A DNA stretch of 64,000 bases from Pseudomonas persica (GTDB taxonomy: Bacteria; Pseudomonadota; Gammaproteobacteria; Pseudomonadales; Pseudomonadaceae): contig NZ_OLKL01000006.1 in NCBI RefSeq assembly GCF_900291015.1, positions 1-64,000 of the forward strand, read 5' to 3'. Every line of letters starts with the position of its first letter. Within the stretch, counting starts at the first letter, position 1. Below are positions 19,915 through 28,974 of this stretch, in pieces. The notes under the pieces were generated by a model, which made no database searches, had not been told where the DNA came from, and saw only the letters and a list, made by a program, of their open reading frames with translations. Both the position numbers and the translations under genes were made by a program.

Positions 19915-21858
19915 ATGTTCTCTTTCGCATTCCCTTCGAGACTGGCCATGAATACCCGTTCCCGTCTGCTTGCCTGGCTACCGGCTCTACTGTTCGGCCC
20001 GGTGCTGGCGCTGTGCAGCACCCTGGCGCTGGCCGAAGCCCCCGCCGAGGCCACCAAGGCCCTGCACCTGCTGGACTACATTGGCGCCGACTACCCGCCG
20101 ACCGTGCAAGACGGCAAGGTGATCGACGATGGTGAATACCGCGAGCAGCAGGAGTTCAGCGCGGTATTGGCCGACCTGGTCAAAGGCCTGCCTGCGCATG
20201 CTGAACAAGCAGCCCTGGAGCAGGGCGTCCAGGCGCTGCGCCAGGCCATCGACCAGCGCCAGGAGGGCGCGGCTGTTGCCAGGCAGGCCCGCCAGCTGGG
20301 CGCGCGCCTGGCGGTGGCCTATGAGGTCAGCCAGGCTCCGGTGATAACCCCGGACCCGGCCCGTGGCGCTTCGCTGTACGCGCAAAACTGCTCGATCTGT
20401 CACGGTGACAGCGGTGCCGGCGATGGCCCGGCAGGCGTGGGCCTGGAACCTGCGCCCGCTAACCTGCGCGATGTCGCGCGCCTCGACCAGTTGAGCCTGT
20501 TCGACCTCTACAACACCCTGGCCCTGGGCATCGACGGTACCGAGATGCCGTCCTTTGCCGACCAGCTGGATGATCGCCAGCGTTGGGACGTGGCCGCATA
20601 CATTGCCGGTTTCACCGCCAATCCGCAGGCTGGCAAAGGCGACAAGACCTGGAACATCGCCGATCTGGCCCGCCAGACCCCGGCCGAAGTCGCCGCCAGC
20701 GAAGGTGGCACGGCCGTGGAGGCGTTCCGCGCCCAGCGTGCCCAGCCGCCACAGGTCAAGCGTGGCCCGGCGCAATTGCTCGAATACACCGCCAGCACCT
20801 TGGACAAGAGCCTGGCGGCCTACCGCGCAGGTGATCACGACCAGGCCTATGACCTGTCAGTAGCGGCCTACCTGGAAGGCTTCGAACTGGTGGAAAGTTC
20901 GCTGGACAACATCGACACCCAGGCGCGCAAGGACACCGAAAAAACGCTGATGGCCTACCGTCAGTCGCTGCAGGACGGCTTGCCGGTGGTCCAGGCCGAG
21001 CAACGCCTGAGCGAAGCCAAGGCCAAGCTCGAGCAGGCTTCCAAGCTGCTGGGCAGCGATGGCCTGAGCTGGTCGCTGAGCTTTGTATCCGGCTTGCTGA
21101 TCCTGCTGCGCGAAGGCCTGGAGGCGATTCTGGTGTTGGCGGCGATCCTGGCCTTCCTGCGCAATACCGGCCAGCAGTCGGCGGTGCGCAGTGTCAACAT
21201 CGGCTGGGGCCTGGCGCTGGTGGCCGGTTTCGCCACCTGGGCCCTGGCGGCCTACGTGATCGACGTCGGTGGCGCCCAGCGCGAACTGCTGGAAGGCTGC
21301 ACGGCGCTTTTCGCCGCGGTGATGGTGCTGTGGCTTGGCGTGTGGATGCACGACCGCCGCCATGCCGCCGCCTGGAAGGACTACATCAAGAGCAGCCTGG
21401 TCAGTGGCGGCGGACGCTTCGGTTTTGCCGTGCTGGCATTCTTCTCGGTATACCGCGAACTGTTTGAAGTGATCCTGTTCTACGAAACCCTGTGGCTGCA
21501 GGCAGGCCCAGCCGGGCACCAGGCGGTGCTGGCGGGTGGTGCCACGGCGCTGGTGCTGCTGGTGGGATTGGCCTGGGTGATCCTGCGTGGTTCGGCCAAG
21601 CTGCCGCTGTCGCTGTTCTTCAGCATCAACGCCGCGATGCTATGTGCCTTGTCGGTGGTGTTCGCCGGGCATGGCGTGAAGGCGCTGCAAGAGGCCGGGG
21701 TGCTGGGCACGCGGCCGGTGGCGTTCTTCGAGTTCGACTGGCTGGGGATTCACGCCGATGCCTACTCGCTGTTGGCGCAGGCAGTGGCCTTGCTGGCCAT
21801 CGTGTTCCTGTACGGGCGTTCGCGTCTGGTAGAAAAGCGCAGGACAGCGGCAAACTGA
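19915..21858 (+). CDS. Cytochrome c-FTR1 fusion, iron permease
   Basis: A 647-residue fusion. After a signal region (hydrophobic stretch ending ALAEA near residue 42) comes a cytochrome c domain with haem motif CSICH at residues 159-163, then a helical linker, then an FTR1-type permease with about seven membrane segments. Both ferroxidase/permease motifs are present: R-E-G-L-E at 399-403 and Y-R-E-L-F-E at 513-518. The family imports ferrous iron coupled to oxidation, as in EfeU and Ftr1; the fused haem domain likely takes the electron. ATG 19915 (GGAAG seven bases upstream) is used; ATG 19948 is an alternative. No obvious Fur box is visible upstream. Confidence 0.87.
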   Translation: MFSFAFPSRLAMNTRSRLLAWLPALLFGPVLALCSTLALAEAPAEATKALHLLDYIGADYPPTVQDGKVIDDGEYREQQEFSAVLADLVKGLPAHAEQAALEQGVQALRQAIDQRQEGAAVARQARQLGARLAVAYEVSQAPVITPDPARGASLYAQNCSICHGDSGAGDGPAGVGLEPAPANLRDVARLDQLSLFDLYNTLALGIDGTEMPSFADQLDDRQRWDVAAYIAGFTANPQAGKGDKTWNIADLARQTPAEVAASEGGTAVEAFRAQRAQPPQVKRGPAQLLEYTASTLDKSLAAYRAGDHDQAYDLSVAAYLEGFELVESSLDNIDTQARKDTEKTLMAYRQSLQDGLPVVQAEQRLSEAKAKLEQASKLLGSDGLSWSLSFVSGLLILLREGLEAILVLAAILAFLRNTGQQSAVRSVNIGWGLALVAGFATWALAAYVIDVGGAQRELLEGCTALFAAVMVLWLGVWMHDRRHAAAWKDYIKSSLVSGGGRFGFAVLAFFSVYRELFEVILFYETLWLQAGPAGHQAVLAGGATALVLLVGLAWVILRGSAKLPLSLFFSINAAMLCALSVVFAGHGVKALQEAGVLGTRPVAFFEFDWLGIHADAYSLLAQAVALLAIVFLYGRSRLVEKRRTAAN

Positions 21859-21860
21859 AT

Positions 21861-21879
21861 GGGGCCGCAGCGCGGCCCC
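21861..21879 (+). terminator. Hairpin after the iron permease gene
   Basis: A perfect 8-bp GGGGCCGC/GCGGCCCC stem with a 3-base loop, immediately after the stop. No strong T-run follows, so termination strength is uncertain. Confidence 0.5.
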
Positions 21880-21892
21880 TTGCAATATCGGC

Positions 21893-22138
21893 TCAGGCCG
21901 GTTGTGGCGCCTTGAGAATGTTCTGCAGTAACTGGACACTTTCGACAGCGTCATGACCCAGGCTGGTCAGGTAGCCGCCATCAGGTTGATCGGTCAGCCC
22001 CTTTTCATACAGTCGTTGCGCAGCGGCAACCAGAGTGGGGGAGGCGTTCTTGTGAATCTTGATGCCTTCCTGGCTGCTGTCGTGTTTGAACAGCGCGAGC
22101 ACTTCCAGTTCAGCGATCAGATCGGGGGTAAATGGCAT
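21893..22138 (-). CDS. Small conserved protein, TIGR02647 family
   Basis: An 81-residue cytoplasmic protein beginning MPFTPDLIAELEVLALF and containing GGYLTSLGHDA, features I recognise as the TIGR02647 family of gammaproteobacteria. Function not established; the sequence resembles a small winged-helix-like fold, but this is a guess. Confidence 0.7.
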   Translation of the reverse strand: MPFTPDLIAELEVLALFKHDSSQEGIKIHKNASPTLVAAAQRLYEKGLTDQPDGGYLTSLGHDAVESVQLLQNILKAPQPA

Positions 22139-22208
22139 GGCGACTCCTGACTTCCAGACAAGGATGACGGCACCGTTCTACGGTGCCTGACCTTCGAGTG
22201 TAGACGGG

Positions 22209-22511
22209 TTATTCGTCGTCGCCTTGATCCATCTCAGGCGGCAGCTCTGGCAGCGCCCGCAGGGCGCTTTCATACCACTCGCTGTTGAACGCACGGTCTT
22301 CCACCAGCATATTGTCGATCTCGAAGGCCAGCACATGGGCCATCAGGTTGAGAATGTCTTCACGCTCATAGCCAACCAAGGTCAGCTTGTTGAAGGTGGC
22401 CTTGGCCGCAGGCGGCTCGCCGCTTTCTATCTGGTTTTCGATAGCCTGGGTCAGCGTTGCCTCAGCGAAGGCTTCGTCGTCGTCATTGTCGATGTCGGTG
22501 GGCTCGCTCAT
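22209..22511 (-). CDS. Acidic conserved hypothetical protein
   Basis: A 100-residue, very acidic protein (DNDDDEAFAE near the start, MDQGDDE at the end) with a central helical region. AGGAG eight bases before ATG 22511 supports this start over an upstream in-frame one at 22547. A GGCACCG hairpin (22169-22187) separates it from the TIGR02647 gene, which is on the same strand. I do not recognise a function. Confidence 0.65.
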   Translation of the reverse strand: MSEPTDIDNDDDEAFAEATLTQAIENQIESGEPPAAKATFNKLTLVGYEREDILNLMAHVLAFEIDNMLVEDRAFNSEWYESALRALPELPPEMDQGDDE

Positions 22512-22658
22512 GGCGGTACTCCTAGGATGGGATGCACAGTGTGCCACGCCTGTGGCAGCAATGCCCGGGCATTGACGGGGTGCATGACGCTAGTCAGAGC
22601 CGGGCGTACGGTCTATAAAGGCCAGGCCAACCCCTTACGGCCTGGAGGCTGTTACCTC

Positions 22659-23321
22659 ATGCTCAAGCTTCATGGTTTTTCGGTCAGCAACTACTACAAC
22701 ATGGTCAAGCTGGCCCTGCTGGAAAAAGGCCTGCCCTTCGAGGAAATCACCTTCTATGGCGGCCAGGCGCCACAGGCGCTGGAAGTAAGCCCGCGAGGCA
22801 AGGTGCCGGTGCTGCAGACCGAACATGGCTTCCTCAGTGAGACCAGCGTGATCCTCGACTATATCGAGCAGACCCAGGGCGGCAAGGCGCTGCTGCCGAC
22901 TGACCCGTTCGGCCAAGCCAAGGTGCGTGAGCTGCTCAAGGAAATCGAGCTGTACATCGAGCTGCCGGCGCGTACCTGCTACGCCGAGTCTTTCTTTGGC
23001 ATGTCGGTGGAGCCGCTGATAAAGGAAAAAGCCCGTGCCGACCTGCTGGCCGGTTTTGCCACGCTCAAGCGCAACGGCCGCTTCGCGCCTTATGTGGCGG
23101 GTGAGCAACTGACCCTGGCAGACCTGATGTTCTGCTTCTCGGTCGACCTGGCCTGCGCCGTAGGCAAGAAGGTGCTGAACATCGACTTCCTGGCGGACTT
23201 CCCGCAGGCCAAGGCGTTGCTGCAGCTGATGCGCGACAACCCGCACATGGCGCGGATCGTGGCGGACAAGGAGGCGGCGATGCCGGCCTTCATGGAGATG
23301 ATTCGTAGCGGCAAGCGCTGA
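22659..23321 (+). CDS. Glutathione S-transferase family protein
   Basis: A 220-residue protein with the GST thioredoxin-like N-terminal domain (MLKLHGFSVSNYYNMVKLAL; the ETSVILDYIE motif for glutathione gamma-glutamyl binding) and an all-helical C-terminal domain (LTLADLMFCFSV). ATG 22659 is preceded by GGAGG. Role may be detoxification or stringent-response-like as in SspA relatives; the substrate is unknown. Confidence 0.85.
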   Translation: MLKLHGFSVSNYYNMVKLALLEKGLPFEEITFYGGQAPQALEVSPRGKVPVLQTEHGFLSETSVILDYIEQTQGGKALLPTDPFGQAKVRELLKEIELYIELPARTCYAESFFGMSVEPLIKEKARADLLAGFATLKRNGRFAPYVAGEQLTLADLMFCFSVDLACAVGKKVLNIDFLADFPQAKALLQLMRDNPHMARIVADKEAAMPAFMEMIRSGKR

Positions 23322-23335
23322 TATCGGTGTCTGGT

Positions 23336-23468
23336 CATTCGCGGGTAAACCCGCTCCCACAGCTTTTGCACTGCTTCTGAAGCCTCTGTAAACCCTCAGG
23401 CTCCCACAGGACTGCACTGCCTTTGAAGCCTGTGCGATACCTGTGGGAGCGGGTTCACCCGCGAACGA
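23336..23468. repeat. REP cluster with a partial middle copy
   Basis: Outer inverted arms of the TTCGCGGGTAAACCCGCTCC type (about 23339-23361 and 23440-23465), with a CTCCCACAGGACTGCACTGCC remnant between. It sits between the convergent GST and argH genes. Confidence 0.75.
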
Positions 23469-23491
23469 GGGCGAAGCCCTCGCCCCGGTGG

Positions 23492-24886
23492 TTAACGCGA
23501 AGCCAGCAGCACCTTGCCGCGAGCAACTGCCGCACGGACCTGCGCCGGCGCGGTACCACCAATGTGGTTACGGGCATTGACCGAGCCTTCCAGGGTCAGT
23601 ACGGCAAACACGTCCTGCTCGATCTGGTCGCTGAACTGGCGCAGTTCGTCCAGGCTCATCTCGGCCAGGTCCTTGCCGGTGTCCACGCCATACTTCACCG
23701 CGTGGCCCACGATCTCGTGGCAGTCACGGAACGGCAGGCCACGGCGTACCAGGTAGTCGGCCAGGTCGGTGGCGGTGGAGAAACCGCGCAGGGCCGCTTC
23801 ACGCATGATGGCGTGCTTGGGCTTGATTGCCGGGATCATGTCGGCAAAGGCACGCAGCGAGTCACGCAGGGTGTCGGCGGCGTCGAACAGTGGTTCCTTG
23901 TCTTCCTGGTTGTCCTTGTTGTAGGCCAGCGGCTGGCCTTTCATCAGGGTCAGCAGGCCGGTCAGGGCGCCGAACACGCGGCCGCTCTTGCCACGTACCA
24001 GTTCTGGCACGTCCGGGTTCTTTTTCTGCGGCATGATCGAGCTGCCGGTGCAGAAGCGGTCTGGCAGGTCGATGAACTGGAACTGCGCGCTGGTCCACAG
24101 CACCAGCTCTTCGGAGAAGCGCGACAGGTGCATCATCGCCACGCTGGCGGCGGCGCAGAATTCGATGGCGAAGTCGCGGTCCGACACGCCGTCCAGCGAG
24201 TTGCCGGCCACAGCTTCGAAGCCCAGCAGCTTGCAGGTGAGTTCGCGGTCGATCGGGTAGGTGGTGCCGGCCAGTGCGGCGCTGCCCAGGGGCATGCGGT
24301 TGGCACGCTTGCGGCAGTCGACCAGGCGCTCGTAGTCGCGGCTGAGCATTTCGAACCAGGCCAGCAGGTGGTGGCCGAAGGTGACCGGCTGGGCCGTCTG
24401 CAGGTGGGTGAAGCCGGGCATGATGGTTTCGGCTTCACGCTCGGCCTGCTCCAGCAGGCCCTGCTGCAGGCGGGTGATTTCGGCGAGGATCAGGTCGATT
24501 TCGTCACGTAGCCACAGGCGGATGTCGGTGGCCACCTGATCGTTGCGGCTACGGCCGGTATGCAGCTTCTTGCCGGTGATGCCGATACGGTCGGTCAGGC
24601 GTGCCTCGATGTTCATGTGCACATCTTCGAGATCGACGCGCCAGTCGAAGGTGCCGGCCTCGATCTCGCCCTGGATGGTCTTCAGGCCATCGATGATGGT
24701 GTCGCGCTCGGCATCGCTGAGCACGCCGACCTGCGCCAGCATGGTGGCATGGGCGATCGAACCCATGATGTCGTGGCGGTACAGGCGCTTGTCGAAATCG
24801 ACCGAGGCGGTGAAACGGGCGACGAAGGCGTCGACGGGCTCACTGAAGCGGCCGCCCCAGGACTGATTGGTCTTGTCGGTGCTCAT
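23492..24886 (-). CDS. argH: Argininosuccinate lyase
   Basis: A 464-residue cytoplasmic enzyme that splits argininosuccinate into arginine and fumarate, the last step of arginine synthesis. The fumarase/aspartase superfamily signature [11 protein letters not shown] is intact, as are [12 protein letters not shown] and the SVNARNH-type C-terminal region. Length matches ArgH. ATG 24886 ([17 protein letters not shown]) is chosen over ATG 24898 because it fits the usual N-terminus. Divergent from algR, as in other pseudomonads. Confidence 0.95.
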   Translation of the reverse strand: MSTDKTNQSWGGRFSEPVDAFVARFTASVDFDKRLYRHDIMGSIAHATMLAQVGVLSDAERDTIIDGLKTIQGEIEAGTFDWRVDLEDVHMNIEARLTDRIGITGKKLHTGRSRNDQVATDIRLWLRDEIDLILAEITRLQQGLLEQAEREAETIMPGFTHLQTAQPVTFGHHLLAWFEMLSRDYERLVDCRKRANRMPLGSAALAGTTYPIDRELTCKLLGFEAVAGNSLDGVSDRDFAIEFCAAASVAMMHLSRFSEELVLWTSAQFQFIDLPDRFCTGSSIMPQKKNPDVPELVRGKSGRVFGALTGLLTLMKGQPLAYNKDNQEDKEPLFDAADTLRDSLRAFADMIPAIKPKHAIMREAALRGFSTATDLADYLVRRGLPFRDCHEIVGHAVKYGVDTGKDLAEMSLDELRQFSDQIEQDVFAVLTLEGSVNARNHIGGTAPAQVRAAVARGKVLLASR

Positions 24887-25182
24887 GGATTCACTCATTG
24901 CAGGCGTGAACGAAAAAGTGGCGTCGATGATAGCAGGGTTGGGCTGGCCGCCGCAGGGCGCTGGTCGTGAGAAATGCGCGGAAAACGATAGAGAAGGATT
25001 TGCAGGAATGAACGGCAGTGTTCCACGGACCGTCTACAGTTGGACTGAGGACTGGCAGTGAATCTGCCGGCCGAGTGAATCTTTGGCCATCGCACCGGTC
25101 TAGAGCGTGACCTTAGTGTCGCTCGAACCATACCTGTCTACGCTATACCTGTGCGAGACTCATTCAGGAATCCAGCGCAATT
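24887..25182. other. argH-algR divergent intergenic region without algZ
   Basis: This 296-bp gap holds no convincing ORF. In P. aeruginosa the sensor gene algZ/fimS lies here; it is absent. The gap must hold the divergent promoters; a weak GAATCTT...TCTAG pair (about 25076-25103) faintly resembles an AlgU (sigma-22) promoter, but the match is poor. Confidence 0.5.
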
Positions 25183-25926
25183 ATGAATGTCCTGATCGTT
25201 GATGACGAACCCCAAGGCCGTGAGCGCCTTAGCCGGCTGCTCGGCGAACTGGAGGGTTACACCGTGCTGGAGCCTAGCGCCACCAACGGCGAGGAGGCCC
25301 TGGCGCTGATCGAAAGCCTCAAGCCCGATGTGGTCCTGCTGGACATCGGCATGCCAGGCCTGGACGGCCTGCAGGTTGCTGCTCGCCTGTGCGAGCGCGA
25401 AGCGCCGCCGGCGGTGGTGTTTTGCACCGGAGACGATGAATACGGTACCGAGGCGTTCAAGGACAGTACCCTCAGCCATGTGACCAAACCTTTCCAGGCC
25501 CAGGCCTTGCGCGACGCCTTGCGCAAGGCCGAAAAGCCCAACCGCACCCAGTTGGCAGCGCTCACCCGACCGGCCAATGAAGGTGGCGGCCCGCGTAGCC
25601 ACATCAGTGCCCGCACGCGCAAAGGCATCGAGCTGATCCCTTTGCCCCAGGTGATCTACTTCATTGCCGACCACAAGTACGTGACCTTGCGCCACGAGGC
25701 TGGGGAAGTGCTGCTCGACGAGCCGCTCAAGGCTCTGGAAGACGAATTTGGCGAACGCTTCGTGCGTATCCATCGCAACGCGCTGGTTGCCCGTGAGCGT
25801 ATCGAACGCCTGCAGCGTACCCCGCTGGGGCATTTCCAGCTGTACCTGAAAGGCCTGGACGGGGACGCCCTGACCGTCAGCCGGCGCCATGTGGCTGGTG
25901 TGCGCAAGATGATGCAGACTCTCTGA
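25183..25926 (+). CDS. algR: LytTR response regulator AlgR
   Basis: A 247-residue response regulator. The receiver domain starts MNVLIVDDEP and carries phosphoacceptor D54 in VVLLDIGMPGLDG, with the conserved lysine in HVTKPF. The C-terminal LytTR DNA-binding domain (about residues 140-245) includes the VIYFIADHKYVTL and FVRIHRNALV strands. AlgR controls alginate, motility and other envelope traits in Pseudomonas. Upstream of the hem genes, as expected; its usual sensor gene is not adjacent. Confidence 0.93.
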   Translation: MNVLIVDDEPQGRERLSRLLGELEGYTVLEPSATNGEEALALIESLKPDVVLLDIGMPGLDGLQVAARLCEREAPPAVVFCTGDDEYGTEAFKDSTLSHVTKPFQAQALRDALRKAEKPNRTQLAALTRPANEGGGPRSHISARTRKGIELIPLPQVIYFIADHKYVTLRHEAGEVLLDEPLKALEDEFGERFVRIHRNALVARERIERLQRTPLGHFQLYLKGLDGDALTVSRRHVAGVRKMMQTL

Positions 25927-25927
25927 G

Positions 25928-26037
25928 CCTGTACCGGCCCAATCGCCGGCAAGCCAGCTCCCACAGGTATAGCGTCAGCCTTGAGCCTTGCTCGGCCCCT
26001 GTGGGAGCTGGCTTGCCGGCGATTGGGCCGGTACAGG
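25928..26037. repeat. Inverted pair of REP elements
   Basis: Long near-perfect arms: CCTGTACCGGCCCAATCGCC starts at 25928 and its inverse ends at 26037. It lies between algR and hemC and could uncouple their transcripts. Confidence 0.85.
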
Positions 26038-26122
26038 TAAGCACAGGATCCTGATCCACATCTGCTAGCGATACCGGCGATGCTGTTATCATCGACAGCA
26101 TTTCTCTGGATCGGGGCGTTCC

Positions 26123-27064
26123 ATGTCCACTCGCGAAATCCGCATTGCCACCCGTAAAAGTGCCTTGGCCCTGTGGCAGGCCGAATACGTCAAAGCCCGC
26201 CTCGAGCAGGCCCACCCCGGTCTGCTGGTGACCCTGGTGCCCATGGTCAGCCGTGGCGACAAGCTGCTCGACGCGCCGCTGGCGAAGATCGGTGGCAAGG
26301 GGTTGTTCGTCAAGGAATTGGAAACCGCTCTGCTGGACAATGAAGCCGATATCGCCGTGCATTCGATGAAGGACGTGCCCATGGACTTCCCCGAGGGCCT
26401 GGGCCTGTACTGCATCTGCGAGCGCGAAGACCCGCGCGATGCCTTCGTCTCCAACCGCTTTGCCAGCCTCGACGCGCTGCCGGCCGGCAGCATCGTCGGT
26501 ACCTCCAGCCTGCGTCGCCAGGCCCAGTTGCTGGCGCGTCGCCCGGACCTGCAAATCCGCTTTCTGCGTGGCAACGTCAATACTCGCCTGGCCAAGCTGG
26601 ATGCTGGTGAGTACGACGCCATTATTCTTGCCGCCGCCGGCCTGATCCGTCTGGGCTTCGAAGACCGCATCACCTCCACCATCAGCGTCGATGACAGCCT
26701 GCCGGCTGGCGGCCAGGGGGCGGTGGGCATCGAGTGCCGCAGCGCCGACCAGCAGATCCACACGCTGCTGGCGCCGCTGCACCATGCCGATACCGCCGAC
26801 CGGGTGGTGGCCGAACGCGCCTTGAACAAACGCCTGAATGGTGGCTGCCAGGTGCCGATTGCCTGCTATGCGGTACTGGAAGGTGACCAGCTGTGGCTGC
26901 GTGGCCTGGTCGGCCAGCCCAGCGGCGGTACCCTGCTGGTGGCCGATGCCCGTGCTCCTCGCGCTGCTGCCGAGGCCTTGGGCGTACAAGTGGCCGAAGA
27001 CCTGCTGGGCCAGGGCGCCGAGGCCATCCTCAAGGAAGTCTACGGCGAGGCCGGCCACCCGTGA
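26123..27064 (+). CDS. hemC: Porphobilinogen deaminase (hydroxymethylbilane synthase)
   Basis: A 313-residue enzyme that polymerises four porphobilinogens into hydroxymethylbilane. The dipyrromethane cofactor cysteine is C242 in NGGCQVP, the same number as in E. coli; substrate-binding residues in [11 protein letters not shown] and [11 protein letters not shown] are present. A TGCTGTTATCAT sequence about 40 bp upstream could be an extended -10. It overlaps hemD by GTGA. Confidence 0.96.
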   Translation: MSTREIRIATRKSALALWQAEYVKARLEQAHPGLLVTLVPMVSRGDKLLDAPLAKIGGKGLFVKELETALLDNEADIAVHSMKDVPMDFPEGLGLYCICEREDPRDAFVSNRFASLDALPAGSIVGTSSLRRQAQLLARRPDLQIRFLRGNVNTRLAKLDAGEYDAIILAAAGLIRLGFEDRITSTISVDDSLPAGGQGAVGIECRSADQQIHTLLAPLHHADTADRVVAERALNKRLNGGCQVPIACYAVLEGDQLWLRGLVGQPSGGTLLVADARAPRAAAEALGVQVAEDLLGQGAEAILKEVYGEAGHP

Positions 27065-27828
27065 GCCAATGGCGCCTGTTGCTGACCCGGCCTGCCGAGG
27101 ACTGTGCGGCACTGGCGCAAAGCCTGGCGGCGGCGGGGGTGGGCAGCAGCTGTCTGCCGCTGCTGGCGATCGAGCCCGTCGCTGTGGATAACCAGCAACG
27201 CCTGTTGCTGGAAGGCCTGCAGGGTTTCCAGGCGGTCATCGTGGTCAGCAAGCCGGCGGCCCGGTTGTTGCTTGAACAACTGGCCGAAGCCGGCCTGCAG
27301 CCCCCCGTGCAAGGCTGGTTCACTGTGGGCGAGGCGACCGCCGCCGTGCTGCAGAGCGCGGGCCTGGCGGTGAGCGTCCCGCCACGAGGGGATGACAGCG
27401 AAGCGTTGCTGGCACTGCCAGCCCTGCGCCAGGCAGTTGCCGTGCCGGCGCCGCGGGTCTTGATCGTGCGTGGTGTCGGAGGTCGCGAACTGCTGGCAGA
27501 GCGTCTTGCAGAGCAAGGTGCTAGTGTCGATTATCTGGAACTGTATCGTCGCTGCCTGCCGGTTTACCCGGTGGGCACCCTGATGCGCCGGATCGAAGCG
27601 GAACGCCTCAATGGCCTGGTGGTCAGCAGTGGGCAGGGTTTTGAACACTTGCAGCAGATGGCCGGTGCCGATTGGCCGCAGCTGGCGCGTCTGCCGCTGT
27701 TCGTGCCCAGCCCGCGGGTCGCCGAACAGGCCAGGGCCGCCGGGGCCCAACAGGTTGTGGATTGCCGTGGCGCCAGTGCCACGGCCTTGCTGGCAGCCGT
27801 GCAGCGCAGCGCTGCACCTGCCTCTTAA
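27061..27828 (+). CDS. hemD: Uroporphyrinogen-III synthase
   Basis: A 255-residue enzyme that closes and inverts ring D of hydroxymethylbilane. Sequence is weakly conserved in this family, but the two-domain pattern ([11 protein letters not shown] at the start, [19 protein letters not shown] in the middle, [11 protein letters not shown] later) and its place after hemC identify it. The GTG start at 27061 overlaps the hemC stop by four bases. Confidence 0.92.
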   Translation: MSQWRLLLTRPAEDCAALAQSLAAAGVGSSCLPLLAIEPVAVDNQQRLLLEGLQGFQAVIVVSKPAARLLLEQLAEAGLQPPVQGWFTVGEATAAVLQSAGLAVSVPPRGDDSEALLALPALRQAVAVPAPRVLIVRGVGGRELLAERLAEQGASVDYLELYRRCLPVYPVGTLMRRIEAERLNGLVVSSGQGFEHLQQMAGADWPQLARLPLFVPSPRVAEQARAAGAQQVVDCRGASATALLAAVQRSAAPAS

Positions 27829-27873
27829 GGCGCTAAGCTGAACGCGATGCGCCCCCATGCAAAGGATGGATAC

Positions 27874-28974
27874 GTGAGCGAGACTGTCTTGTCCAATAAC
27901 GATCAGCCGTCGGCACAGGCGCCGGCGGAACCCGTCACCGCCCCACCTGCCAAGCGCTCCGGCAGTGGCCTGGCAACGCTGGCCCTGCTGTTGGGCGCGA
28001 CCGGGGTGGCGGTAGGTGGCTGGGGTGTCTGGCAGGTGCGTCAACTGCAAGGCAGCGAATTCAACCAGGGCCAGCACATCGAGGCGTTGAACCTGCGCGC
28101 CGAGGCCCTGCAGCAGCGTGAGCAGCAGATCAGCGCGCAACTGGCCAGCCTGCCGGCGGCCAGCGAGCTGGAAGACCGCCGCCGCCTGGTGGCGCAGCTG
28201 CAAGGCGACCAGCAGCGCCTCAGCCAGCGCCTGGAAACCGTGCTGGGCGAAAGCCGCAAGGAATGGCGCCTGGCCGAGGCCGAGCACTTGCTGCGCCTGG
28301 CTACCCTGCGCCTGTCGGCGCTGCAGGACATTACCAGTGCCAAGGCCTTGGTCGAGGGTGCTGACGAGATCCTGCGCGAGCAGAGCGATCCGGGTGCCTT
28401 CGCCGCCCGTGAGCAGCTGGCGCGCAGCCTGGCCACGCTCAACAGCACCCAGCAGCCGGACCGTACCGGCTTGTTCCTGAAACTGGCCGCGCAGCGCGAG
28501 CTGGTGCAGCAACTCAGCGCCCAGTCGCCGGAGTTCGACAGCAATGCCGATGCCCTTGGCGCCCTGACTGCCGAGGGTGATGGTGCCAGTCGCCTGTCGC
28601 AGTGGTGGGCCGAGATCTCCAAGTACTTCCAGATCGACTTCAACGCCGATGACAACGTGCGTCCGCTGCTGGCCGGGCAGCAACTTAACCAGCTGCGCCT
28701 GGCCCTGAGCCTGACCATCGAGCAGGCCCAGTGGGCAGCGCTCAATGGCGACCCCAAGGTCTACACCCAGGCCTTGGACGACGCCCGCAGCGTGCTGCTG
28801 GCCAACTTCAACGCCGACAACCCGCAAAGCAAGGCCATGCTTGACAGCCTCAATGCCCTGGCCGAGCAACCGGTGTCGGTGGTTACCCCCGACCTCAGCG
28901 AAAGCCTGGCCGCAGTGCAGGCCTATATTCAGCGCCGCCACCTGCCGGTCGAAGCTGAGGGAGGCAAGCCATGA
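27874..28974 (+). CDS. hemX: HemX-family membrane protein
   Basis: A 366-residue protein with an acidic, proline-rich N-terminus, one transmembrane helix (GLATLALLLGATGVAVGGWGV, near residues 32-52) and a long coiled-coil region rich in Q, L, A and E. HemX proteins are annotated as uroporphyrinogen methyltransferase-like, but no methyltransferase motif is visible, and a scaffolding role is more likely. GTG 27874 with AAGGA upstream is chosen over ATG 27847. Overlaps hemY by ATGA. Confidence 0.85.
   Translation: MSETVLSNNDQPSAQAPAEPVTAPPAKRSGSGLATLALLLGATGVAVGGWGVWQVRQLQGSEFNQGQHIEALNLRAEALQQREQQISAQLASLPAASELEDRRRLVAQLQGDQQRLSQRLETVLGESRKEWRLAEAEHLLRLATLRLSALQDITSAKALVEGADEILREQSDPGAFAAREQLARSLATLNSTQQPDRTGLFLKLAAQRELVQQLSAQSPEFDSNADALGALTAEGDGASRLSQWWAEISKYFQIDFNADDNVRPLLAGQQLNQLRLALSLTIEQAQWAALNGDPKVYTQALDDARSVLLANFNADNPQSKAMLDSLNALAEQPVSVVTPDLSESLAAVQAYIQRRHLPVEAEGGKP

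Noticed and set aside
24899..25182. AlgU promoter before algR
   Set aside because: The best GAATCTT/TCTAG pair mismatches the GAACTT-N16-TCTGA consensus at several positions.
27040..28941. 633-codon minus-strand ORF across hemC, hemD and hemX
   Set aside because: Antisense of conserved haem genes; no motifs and no ribosome site.
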